Assembly (NCBI GenBank): GCA_002418285.1
Contig: DIDT01000066.1
Coordinates: 158,215 to 222,214, forward strand
Direction of reading: 5' to 3'
DNA length: 64,000 bases
From: Phycisphaerales bacterium UBA5793
Lineage (GTDB): Bacteria > Planctomycetota > Phycisphaerae > Phycisphaerales > UBA5793
Shown here: positions 28,252 through 35,972 of the stretch, in pieces
Layout: each line of letters begins with the position of its first letter
Numbering within the stretch: the first letter of the stretch is position 1
The notes under the pieces: model-generated
What the model was told of the DNA's origin: nothing
The model's input: only the letters and a program-made list of their open reading frames with translations
Database searches by the model: none
Translations under genes and position numbers: made by a program

Positions 28252-30366
28252 ATGCGGATTAACCACGAGACATACAGGCGAGCCGCTATCGCGGCCATTT
28301 TCGCCTCGATCTTCCATCTCGTGCTCACAGCCGTCATTTTCCTGCTCGGCTTCGTCCTCAAAGATGACGCGACCAGGATCGCCGCCTACTCGATGCTGTG
28401 TGGCATTCCAGTGTGGATCGTCCTGATCCTCCTCTTCCACCAGCATCGGCTGGAACGGCTCGAAGCGCTCGAGCATGAGCAATTGCGATCTCGCGCCGAC
28501 GCAACCGGCAGCATCTTTGAGTTCGACGAAAACGAAATTCCCGCCAATGCAAGCCGCCTCAAATGGATGCACGGCTTCCTCGTCCCCGCCGTCAGCCTGC
28601 TCATTGCGGCACTGCTTATCGCCATTGGCTGGTGGCAGCGCGGTGCCGTCTCCGCCCGAAGCCTCCAGGGCATGCGCGGCGTCAACGTCGCCGAAGCCGG
28701 CTCCGCTGGCTACGGCGTTGGGATCACCGCGGCCATCGCGCTCGTCTGCTTTGTCGTGTCGTGGTTCCTCGGCGGCATGAGCCGCCAGCCCGCGTGGCGC
28801 CTCCTGCGAGCCGGGGCGACGGTCACCATCGGCGCCGCCTTGCTCAATGCCGCTTTGGCTGTGGGCTACGGCTTCCAACTCAACGGGAACCCGGCAGTCC
28901 TTTCGGCCCTGGCCCACATCTTCCCGATCTACATGATCGCCCTCGGTCTTGAGGTGATCGTCGCCTTCGTCTTGAATCTCTACACGCCGCGCAAACCCGG
29001 CGAATACCCCCAGCCCGCCTTCGACTCTCGCGTCCTCGGACTGCTCGCCGCGCCGGAGTCGGTCGTCAAGTCGATCAACGATGCGATCAACTACCAGTTT
29101 GGTTTCTCCGTCACGTCGACATGGTTTTATCAGCTGCTCAGCCGCCAGATTCTGCCCATCTTCGGGTTCATGATCATGCTCATCCTGCTGCTCAACTGCA
29201 TGTCCATCGTGCAGCCCGATGAGCAGGCGGTCGTCACCTCATTCGGTCGCCTCCAGCGTAACAGCAAGGTGTTCAATTCCGGCGCCGTTTTGAAATGGCC
29301 GTGGGAGCGTGTCGAACGCTATCCCGTATCGCAGATTCACCAGGTGCTTGTGGGCACCGAGACGGAAGGTGAACATGCCAAGATCGACGAGTCCGGCCCG
29401 ATCCTCTGGGACAACGCCCACACGCTGGGCAAGGAAGAGCTGATCATTGTCGGCCCCGGTCGGATTGACGCGGGCATCGATGTCGGCAATGACGGCGAAA
29501 GCAGCCTGGCGAGGAGCATCGCGGTCGTCAACGCCGAAGTCCCCGTCCAGTTCCGCATCAAGGAAGGACAGGACGCCCAAGGCAACTGGGAACTGCTTAA
29601 CTTCATCAATTTCGTTGGCGGCGACGGCCGCCAGCGCGAAGCGCTGATCCGTCAGATCGCCACGCGCGTCGTGAATCGACGCCTGGCCGCGATGTCCATC
29701 GAACAGGTGCTTGGCCCGGCCCGATCGGCGCTTTCGGATGACCTGCGCACGCGTATCCAGGCGGAACTCGATCGCTGGAACTCCGGTATCCAGGTGGTCT
29801 TCGTTGGCGTGGCGGGCATCCACCCGCCCAAGGACGTCGCCGAGAGTTTCGAGAAGGTGCTTGAAGCGCGCGAAACACGCGAATCAACCATCCAGGATGC
29901 CATGCGCGTCGCGACTGAGCGGCTCTCCAAGGCCGCAGGCTCGGTGGAGAAGGCGCAGACCATCGCGGGCGAAATCGAAAAACTTCGAAACATGAGCAGC
30001 AGTGACAGCGGCTACACCACCCAGTCGCTTGTTGTGGAGCAGGCATTGCTCGGGGCCGGAGGTTCGGCAGCCACGAAGATTCTCGAAGCGAAGGCCAATC
30101 GCTGGACCACGCAGAACGAGCGACTCGCGACCGCGATCCGACACAACAGCCGCCTGATGCCCTATGAGCAGGCGCCCGAGTATTACGAAACCCGCGAATA
30201 CCTCAACACGCTCCAGCGCGCGTTGAAGGGTCGCCAACTGATCATCGTCCCCGTCGGCATGCAGATTCGAATGACCCTCGATCTCAAGCAGGATCCGACG
30301 ATGATCAACCTCAACGAAATCGGCGCGTCCAAGGATGCGGTAGACAAGTTGAGAAACGACGAATGA
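28252..30366 (+). CDS. SPFH/Band 7 (HflK-like) protein with N-terminal multi-pass membrane domain
   Basis: 704-aa protein. Residues 1-315 form an unusual membrane domain with about seven helices (near 10-34, 42-62, 107-127, 155-174, 186-206, 219-243 and 300-316). The last helix leads into an SPFH domain: CMSIVQPDEQAVVTSFGRL, WPWERVERYPVSQIHQV, then an insert (about 370-430) and VPVQFRIKEG, followed by the VNRRLAAMSIEQVLG region and a helical tail with EARETRESTIQDAM. Known HflK has only one helix before the SPFH domain and, with HflC, forms a large membrane cage around FtsH. Followed by the HflC-like gene after 43 bp. Confidence 0.88.
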   Translation: MRINHETYRRAAIAAIFASIFHLVLTAVIFLLGFVLKDDATRIAAYSMLCGIPVWIVLILLFHQHRLERLEALEHEQLRSRADATGSIFEFDENEIPANASRLKWMHGFLVPAVSLLIAALLIAIGWWQRGAVSARSLQGMRGVNVAEAGSAGYGVGITAAIALVCFVVSWFLGGMSRQPAWRLLRAGATVTIGAALLNAALAVGYGFQLNGNPAVLSALAHIFPIYMIALGLEVIVAFVLNLYTPRKPGEYPQPAFDSRVLGLLAAPESVVKSINDAINYQFGFSVTSTWFYQLLSRQILPIFGFMIMLILLLNCMSIVQPDEQAVVTSFGRLQRNSKVFNSGAVLKWPWERVERYPVSQIHQVLVGTETEGEHAKIDESGPILWDNAHTLGKEELIIVGPGRIDAGIDVGNDGESSLARSIAVVNAEVPVQFRIKEGQDAQGNWELLNFINFVGGDGRQREALIRQIATRVVNRRLAAMSIEQVLGPARSALSDDLRTRIQAELDRWNSGIQVVFVGVAGIHPPKDVAESFEKVLEARETRESTIQDAMRVATERLSKAAGSVEKAQTIAGEIEKLRNMSSSDSGYTTQSLVVEQALLGAGGSAATKILEAKANRWTTQNERLATAIRHNSRLMPYEQAPEYYETREYLNTLQRALKGRQLIIVPVGMQIRMTLDLKQDPTMINLNEIGASKDAVDKLRNDE

Positions 30367-30409
30367 CACCGACCCGATTGATCTCGGGTCTGGCGGAGGC
30401 TCTCGCTCA

Positions 30410-31363
30410 ATGAATCGAATCGCACTGTACCTAATCGCGGTCATCGTCGCTGTGACGCTGCTGCTGTTCACCTGCACCTTCCAGGTGAGGTTCAACGAGA
30501 CGGCGATCGTGACCACCTTCCGAAAGATCGGACGCGTTGTCAAAGAACCGGGCTTGCACTTCAAGTGGCCCTACCCCATTCAGTCCGTCAAGCACTACGA
30601 CTCGCGCGTTCGCGTCCTCGAGACCCGCCTTGAGAACGTCATGACCAAGGACAGCCAACTGGTCATCGCTCAACTCTTCCTCGCCTGGAAGATCAAAGAA
30701 CCCAGCACGTTCTTTCGCGTCATTACGTCCGAATCCAGCGCCGACAAGCGCCTCAACGAGCGCCTGCGATCCGCGCTGGGTCTCTTTGCCGATTACGATT
30801 TCCACGATCTGCTCGCTGCCAGTACAGAGCAGGGCGGCGTCGAGCACAGCAATCTCTCCGGGCTGGAAGATCGAATCATCGAACTGCTCCGCAACCCGAC
30901 GGACCAGGCCGCCGGTGTGGAATCCGCGTACGGCATCGAGCCCGTCGCCGTGGGAATCAGCCGATTCATCCTTCCCGAAAATACGAGCAAGGCGGTCTTC
31001 GAACGGATGAAGAAGACGCGCGAGACCATCGCCGCCAATACCTCCGCCTCCGGCCAAGCCGAAGCGGAGCGCATCGCCGCGCGGGCAAACAGCGACGCCA
31101 GTACGATCGAGTCCTTTGCCAAGGCGCGAGCGGCCGACATCCGGGCGGAAGGCGATCGCGAAGCGGCAAACCTCGCGGCCCAACTCGCACGCAATGAGCG
31201 CTTTGCCATCTTCATGCAAAAGCTGCAGGCGCTTGAGGCGATCATCAGCAAGGACACCAAGGTCATTCTGCCCACATCGCAGTGGCCTTTTGACATGCTC
31301 GTCGGACCCGACGGCCAGCCGATCAAGATGGCGGCTCCGGTCAAACTGGAAAGCGGCAACTGA
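30410..31363 (+). CDS. HflC-like SPFH domain protein
   Basis: 317-aa membrane protein with one N-terminal helix (about 5-25) and an SPFH domain: QVRFNETAIVTTFRKIGRVVKEPGLHFKWPYP-type start, then RVLETRLENVMTKDSQLVIAQLF and a helical tail with MKKTRETIAANTSASGQAEAERI. This matches HflC, which pairs with HflK. The Ala/Glu-rich coiled coil (about 210-265) is the oligomerisation segment of SPFH cages. GGCGGAGG precedes the ATG; the next SPFH gene starts 3 bp after the stop. No ftsH gene is nearby, so the partner may instead be the ABC system downstream. Confidence 0.88.
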   Translation: MNRIALYLIAVIVAVTLLLFTCTFQVRFNETAIVTTFRKIGRVVKEPGLHFKWPYPIQSVKHYDSRVRVLETRLENVMTKDSQLVIAQLFLAWKIKEPSTFFRVITSESSADKRLNERLRSALGLFADYDFHDLLAASTEQGGVEHSNLSGLEDRIIELLRNPTDQAAGVESAYGIEPVAVGISRFILPENTSKAVFERMKKTRETIAANTSASGQAEAERIAARANSDASTIESFAKARAADIRAEGDREAANLAAQLARNERFAIFMQKLQALEAIISKDTKVILPTSQWPFDMLVGPDGQPIKMAAPVKLESGN

Positions 31364-31366
31364 TCC

Positions 31367-32677
31367 ATGGCAGAAGATCAGCCCAACCCGAATCTCTCTG
31401 GCGAGCAGCCGGCGCCGCTTGAACGGCCCCAGGTAACGCCGCAGCCCTTCGCGCCGGTCGAGGGAGGAGACGACGAATTCGATCCCGCCAATCGGTCGCT
31501 GGCCAGCGCTCTGCGGATCAGTTTCATCGCCCTCCAGGTCGTGATGGTGATCCTCGTGGCCATGTACTTCTTCTCCGGCCTGCGCCAGGTGCCCGAACAG
31601 TCGCGCGGACTGCGCCTGCTCTTCGGCCGGCTTCAGGATGCCGAGCCGCTCGAAGCGGGAGGCTACTTTGTGTGGCCCTACCCCATCGGACAGTTCGTGC
31701 TCGTACCCAGTTCGCAGCAGTCCGTGAGTCTGGCGGACGAGTTCTGGCCGCAGTTGAGCGACGTACAGAAAGCCAAACCCTTCACGAGCCTGACGGAGAC
31801 GGAGAAGTTCTCGCTCGTACCCGGCAAGGACGGCTCGGTGATCACCGCCGACCACAATCTCGCCCACACGAAGTGGAACGTGCAATATCGCATCGTCGAC
31901 GCACAACAGAACCAGAAGACCGTCCCGCTGACGATGAACGAGACCCTCGTCCGCCGGGCCGTGGAACGAGCGGTCGTGCTCAGCGCGGCCGAAACCACGC
32001 TCGATGAGATTATCCAGTCGCGTGAGCGCCTCAGTGGCAAGGTCAAGGCCTACGCGCAGGAGTTTCTCGATCGCATTGAGTGCGGCATCGAGGTTTCGAC
32101 TGCCACCTACGACGCCTATCCCCCCGTACCCGCCCAGGCCAGTTACGAACGCGTCAACCAGGCCCATGTCGAAGCGGCGCAGGGCAAAGTCGAGGCCGAA
32201 CGCAAAGCCAGCGAAATCCTCAACGCCATGGCCGGTCCGGCCTACCAGAAACTGCGCACGCTCATCAGCGAGTACGACCAGTTGCTCGCAGAAGCAAAGG
32301 CCGATCCCGCCAGGTCCCCGGCGGCGGCGGCCAAGCTCATGGAGATCAATGACCTGCTCGTCAGCGATGCCGTCGGCGGCAAGGTGGCCACGATCATCGG
32401 CAACGCAAAGAGCGATCGCGGCGAACTGGTCTCTTCGTTCCGCAGCGATCTCGCCCGGTTCAACGCCTGGATTGATCGCTACGAAGAGAATCCCCGCCTC
32501 GCCAGCGCGCTGCTCTGGTCAGAAGCGATCATCAACATTTCCAAGTCAAACCTCGAGTGGTTCAGTGTTGCGCCCGGCACCAACATCATCGAGATCCTCT
32601 CCAATCCCGATCCCGCGCGTGATCGCCGCATGAAACGGGACGAGTACATGAAGCAGGATCAACAACAGCAGCCCTGA
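31367..32677 (+). CDS. Third SPFH domain protein (HflK-like, divergent)
   Basis: 436-aa protein. A Pro-rich cytoplasmic N-terminus (1-45) precedes one membrane helix (about 49-68), then an SPFH domain with VPEQSRGLRLLFGRLQDAEPLEAGGYFVWPYPIGQ, HTKWNVQYRIVD and VRRAVERAVVLSAAETTLDEIIQ, and a helical tail with QAHVEAAQGKVEAERKASEIL. It begins 3 bp after the HflC-like stop, so translation is coupled. Three consecutive SPFH genes of different architecture suggest a hetero-oligomeric cage. Exact role unknown. Confidence 0.85.
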   Translation: MAEDQPNPNLSGEQPAPLERPQVTPQPFAPVEGGDDEFDPANRSLASALRISFIALQVVMVILVAMYFFSGLRQVPEQSRGLRLLFGRLQDAEPLEAGGYFVWPYPIGQFVLVPSSQQSVSLADEFWPQLSDVQKAKPFTSLTETEKFSLVPGKDGSVITADHNLAHTKWNVQYRIVDAQQNQKTVPLTMNETLVRRAVERAVVLSAAETTLDEIIQSRERLSGKVKAYAQEFLDRIECGIEVSTATYDAYPPVPAQASYERVNQAHVEAAQGKVEAERKASEILNAMAGPAYQKLRTLISEYDQLLAEAKADPARSPAAAAKLMEINDLLVSDAVGGKVATIIGNAKSDRGELVSSFRSDLARFNAWIDRYEENPRLASALLWSEAIINISKSNLEWFSVAPGTNIIEILSNPDPARDRRMKRDEYMKQDQQQQP

Positions 32678-32705
32678 CCGCGCACGTCGCAACAGAAGTG
32701 ACCTT

Positions 32706-33962
32706 ATGACCCCTGCCGACTCCACATCACGAACGCCTGTCGTCCTCGCGCAGGGACTGACCAAGGTCTTCTCCGACTTCTGGCTCCGCGCCCAGGTGCG
32801 AGCGGTCGACAACCTCGATCTGCGCATTGAACAAAGCCAGATCTTTGGCCTCATCGGACCCAACGGCTCGGGCAAGAGCACGACGATCAAAATGATCCTT
32901 GGCCTGCTACACAAGTCGGCCGGTCGCCTGTCCGTCCTTGGCAAGCAGCCTTCCGACATCGCTGTCAAGAAGCGGATCGGCTACCTGCCGGAAGAGTCGT
33001 ACCTCTACCAATTTCTCAATTCGCGTGAGACGCTGGACTTCTACGCCAAACTGTTCGGCTACCCGCGCGCGATTCGCCGTCGCCGTATTGATGAACTGCT
33101 CGAGATGGTCGGGCTCGACGCCGTGGCCTATCGCCCCGTCGGCCAGTTCTCCAAGGGCATGCAGCGACGCGTCGGCATCGCCCAGGCGCTCATCAACGAT
33201 CCCGAGTTCCTCATCCTCGACGAACCCACCTCCGGACTCGATCCGCTGGGCATTCGCCAAGTGAAGGATCTCATCCTCGATCTGGGCAAGCGGGGCAAGA
33301 CCATTCTGCTCAGCTCGCACTTGCTCTCCGAGGTCGAAGACGTTTGCGACTCCATGACGATTCTCTACGGCGGCAAGAAGCGAGCCGAGGGTTCACGAGA
33401 AGAACTGCTCACGACGGGCGACCGCACGATCATTGAAACCGAGGCGCTCTCGCAGCATGATTCGGACGAGATCGCGAAGTACATCGAAGAAAAAGAGGGA
33501 CGGCGCATCATTCGCATCGCGCCGGCGCGGCAAAGCCTCGAATCGCTCTTCATGTCCATCGTCGAAAGGGCCCAGAGCGAACGCGTCACCACTTCCGGCG
33601 CCGGCCGTGGCGGCCCGACTGCAGCATTCCTCCGCGGCTTGGATTCAGATGAACCCGCCAGCGGAGCCCAGGTCATCGCGGAACTCATGAAGGAACCCGA
33701 AGCGCCGGCAGCGACTCAACCCGAAGACAAGTCCCCTGCCGCTTCCACTCCATCCGACAAGACCGATCGCTCGGTGCTCGAATCGCTTGTCGACAACAGT
33801 TCACCGGCCACACCTCAATCAGGCGCTGCCGACGTTCGCCCCGCACCAGCCAATCCGGCGCCCGGCAAAAAAGACGACGTCGACCGATCCGTGCTCGACT
33901 CGCTCCTCGGCTCCTCAGATGACTCGACAGACGATGCGAACAAGCGCAGTCAGGGTGGGTGA
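32706..33962 (+). CDS. ABC transporter ATP-binding protein with disordered C-terminal tail
   Basis: 418-aa ATPase. Walker A GPNGSGKST (51-59), Q-loop region PEESYLY, signature SKGMQ (149-153, replacing LSGGQ), Walker B FLILDEP (168-174), and H-loop in LLSSHLLSEV. The subgroup is the one that drives ABC-2 permeases. After about residue 300 there is an Ala/Pro/Ser/Asp-rich, probably disordered tail with the motif DRSVL(E/D)SL repeated at 354-361 and 393-400. The ATPase lies 28 bp after the third SPFH gene and 6 bp before the permease, its probable partner. Confidence 0.92.
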   Translation: MTPADSTSRTPVVLAQGLTKVFSDFWLRAQVRAVDNLDLRIEQSQIFGLIGPNGSGKSTTIKMILGLLHKSAGRLSVLGKQPSDIAVKKRIGYLPEESYLYQFLNSRETLDFYAKLFGYPRAIRRRRIDELLEMVGLDAVAYRPVGQFSKGMQRRVGIAQALINDPEFLILDEPTSGLDPLGIRQVKDLILDLGKRGKTILLSSHLLSEVEDVCDSMTILYGGKKRAEGSREELLTTGDRTIIETEALSQHDSDEIAKYIEEKEGRRIIRIAPARQSLESLFMSIVERAQSERVTTSGAGRGGPTAAFLRGLDSDEPASGAQVIAELMKEPEAPAATQPEDKSPAASTPSDKTDRSVLESLVDNSSPATPQSGAADVRPAPANPAPGKKDDVDRSVLDSLLGSSDDSTDDANKRSQGG

Positions 33963-33968
33963 TCTGCC

Positions 33969-35972
33969 GTGATCAATCGCATCTTCGAGATCGCAGCTAG
34001 ATTCAATCGGCTTCAGCAGCGGCTGATGTTCAAAATCATCGCCACTGCGATCGGCCTGGTCATCGTCGGCGTGCTGTCGATCCTCGCCGCCCGGACCGAT
34101 TTCTCCTGGCTGCCCGAGACGTTCCGAGAGAATCTCGTGAGCAGCACCATCATTGCCGCACTGGCGGTGATCGGCATGATCTGGCTGGGTATGACGCTTT
34201 CGGCACTGGGAATCGCGATCATCTCCGTGCCGCTCTGGCTCGTCTTTCGCGCTGCCGAAATGGAACTCTGGGCGCAGATCGCCCTGGGGATCGGCTCGCT
34301 GCTCACACTCTTTCTGCTGCTCATCCAGATCGCCCGACTGATGTTGTCGGCGCCGGTCGGCCCCCTGGCCGTGGCCCGGCTCGTCCTCGACGAAGCGATC
34401 CGCATGAAGCTGGCGCTCGTCTTCATCGTCCTGCTCATCATCTATATCCCATTCCTCGCCACCCAACTCGATGAGCAGGAACGACTGCAGTATCGCCTGC
34501 AGACGTTTCTGAGTTACGGCACCGGGGTGAGTTACGCATTGCTCGCCGTGATGACGGTGTTCATCTCCACCGCCACCGTCGCCTTTGAGCAGCGCGACAA
34601 GCAGATCTACCAGATCGTGAGCAAGCCGCTGGGCCGCTTCCAGTACCTCATCGGCAAGTGGATCGGCATCGTCGTGCTCAATGGCGTGCTGTTGCTCATG
34701 ACCGGCGGAGCGATCTTCTGGTTCACCCAGTACCTTCGAACCCAGCCCGCCATGGACTCCTACGACCAGATGGCCGTCACCGAGCAGGTCCTCACTTCGC
34801 GCATCGGAGTGCGGCCGACCGTGCCGGACTTCCGCGAGGAAGCCAGGCAGCGCGCCATCAAGCGGGCGGAGCAGGACCCGGATCTCAAGGACAATCCGAC
34901 GGCAATTGCCAATCTCGCCAACGAGATGCTCAGCGAATTGCAGGCGGAAATGCTCTCCATACCGCCAGGTGAGTGGCGCGAGTATGTCTTCGACAATGTC
35001 CGACCGATCTCCAAGCGGCTACGCGCCACCGTGCACTTTGATGACGAGCCTGTCGTCGTGCCCAGTCGCCTCCAGTCACCCTTCGACTTGAGCGTGCGCA
35101 ACGAAGACGGCACGGTCTACTACGTTCCCGGCGAGCAGTTCCAACTCGACTTCACGGCGGACTCGACCCTCGTCTACTTTGTCCCTCCCAATTCGCAGCA
35201 GACCTATCCGAACCCGCTCGTCGACGGGCAATCAGTCTACATCGAGTACTTCCCGGAGAACGCACTGACGCTGCGCTTCAAGATCAACTCCGGCCAGGAC
35301 ATGCCCGACGTCTCCCTGCCCATCACCATCTGGCTACCCAGCGATGTCATGATCCCGCAGAAAGTGGTGCTCGTCCAGACGCAGAGCGTGATGATCCCGG
35401 CCGGGTTCGTCGGTGACGATCACCAGGTCAAGGTGCGCATCTTCAATGGTGACATGCGGTCGCAGGAGCAGGTCTACGACGCGACCATCAGCATCCCCTG
35501 GGATGGTCTCGAAGTGATGTACAAGGTCGACACCTTCGAGTGGAATTACTTCCGCGCGATGCTCATCATCTGGCTCAAGCTCGGGTTCCTCGCCATGCTC
35601 GGCATCGCGGCTGCGACATTCGCCAGCTTCCCGGTGGCGTGCCTGCTGGCGTTCACGATCTTCTTCGGCGCCGAGTCAGCGCCGTTCCTCGCCGCGTCGC
35701 TGGAGAACTTTGACAAGGTCGATCCCGTAACCAAGGAGAGGTACTACTTCAACACCGTCATCTGGGAGATCGCTTCGGGCATGCAGTTGCTGTTGCGGCA
35801 ATACGGCAGTGTGCGACCGACGCAGGACCTCATCGAAGGTCGCAATGTCTCCTGGGCCATCGTGTCGCAGACCTTCTTCTGGATTTCCTTCCTGTGGACA
35901 GGACTTGCCGCGCTGGTCGGCTGGGTGGTCTTCCGCGCTCGCCAACTCGCTATTTACTCGGGGCACGCATGA
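33969..35972 (+). CDS. ABC-2 type permease with large internal soluble domain
   Basis: 667-aa membrane protein. Six helices lie in the first ~260 residues, including the family loop IVSKPLGRFQYLIGKWIGI; then a soluble region of about 260 residues (roughly 265-520) with a helical first part and a beta-rich second part (FDLSVRNEDGTVYYVPGEQF), then three more helices (about 530-555, 558-575 and 630-655). The large loop probably faces outside and may hold substrate or a partner. GTG start 6 bp after the ATPase stop. The stop TGA overlaps the next gene's ATG (ATGA). Confidence 0.85.
   Translation: MINRIFEIAARFNRLQQRLMFKIIATAIGLVIVGVLSILAARTDFSWLPETFRENLVSSTIIAALAVIGMIWLGMTLSALGIAIISVPLWLVFRAAEMELWAQIALGIGSLLTLFLLLIQIARLMLSAPVGPLAVARLVLDEAIRMKLALVFIVLLIIYIPFLATQLDEQERLQYRLQTFLSYGTGVSYALLAVMTVFISTATVAFEQRDKQIYQIVSKPLGRFQYLIGKWIGIVVLNGVLLLMTGGAIFWFTQYLRTQPAMDSYDQMAVTEQVLTSRIGVRPTVPDFREEARQRAIKRAEQDPDLKDNPTAIANLANEMLSELQAEMLSIPPGEWREYVFDNVRPISKRLRATVHFDDEPVVVPSRLQSPFDLSVRNEDGTVYYVPGEQFQLDFTADSTLVYFVPPNSQQTYPNPLVDGQSVYIEYFPENALTLRFKINSGQDMPDVSLPITIWLPSDVMIPQKVVLVQTQSVMIPAGFVGDDHQVKVRIFNGDMRSQEQVYDATISIPWDGLEVMYKVDTFEWNYFRAMLIIWLKLGFLAMLGIAAATFASFPVACLLAFTIFFGAESAPFLAASLENFDKVDPVTKERYYFNTVIWEIASGMQLLLRQYGSVRPTQDLIEGRNVSWAIVSQTFFWISFLWTGLAALVGWVVFRARQLAIYSGHA

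Noticed and set aside
30431..32167. 578-aa minus-strand frame opposite the SPFH genes
   Set aside because: Shadow of two SPFH genes whose plus-strand products have clear domains.
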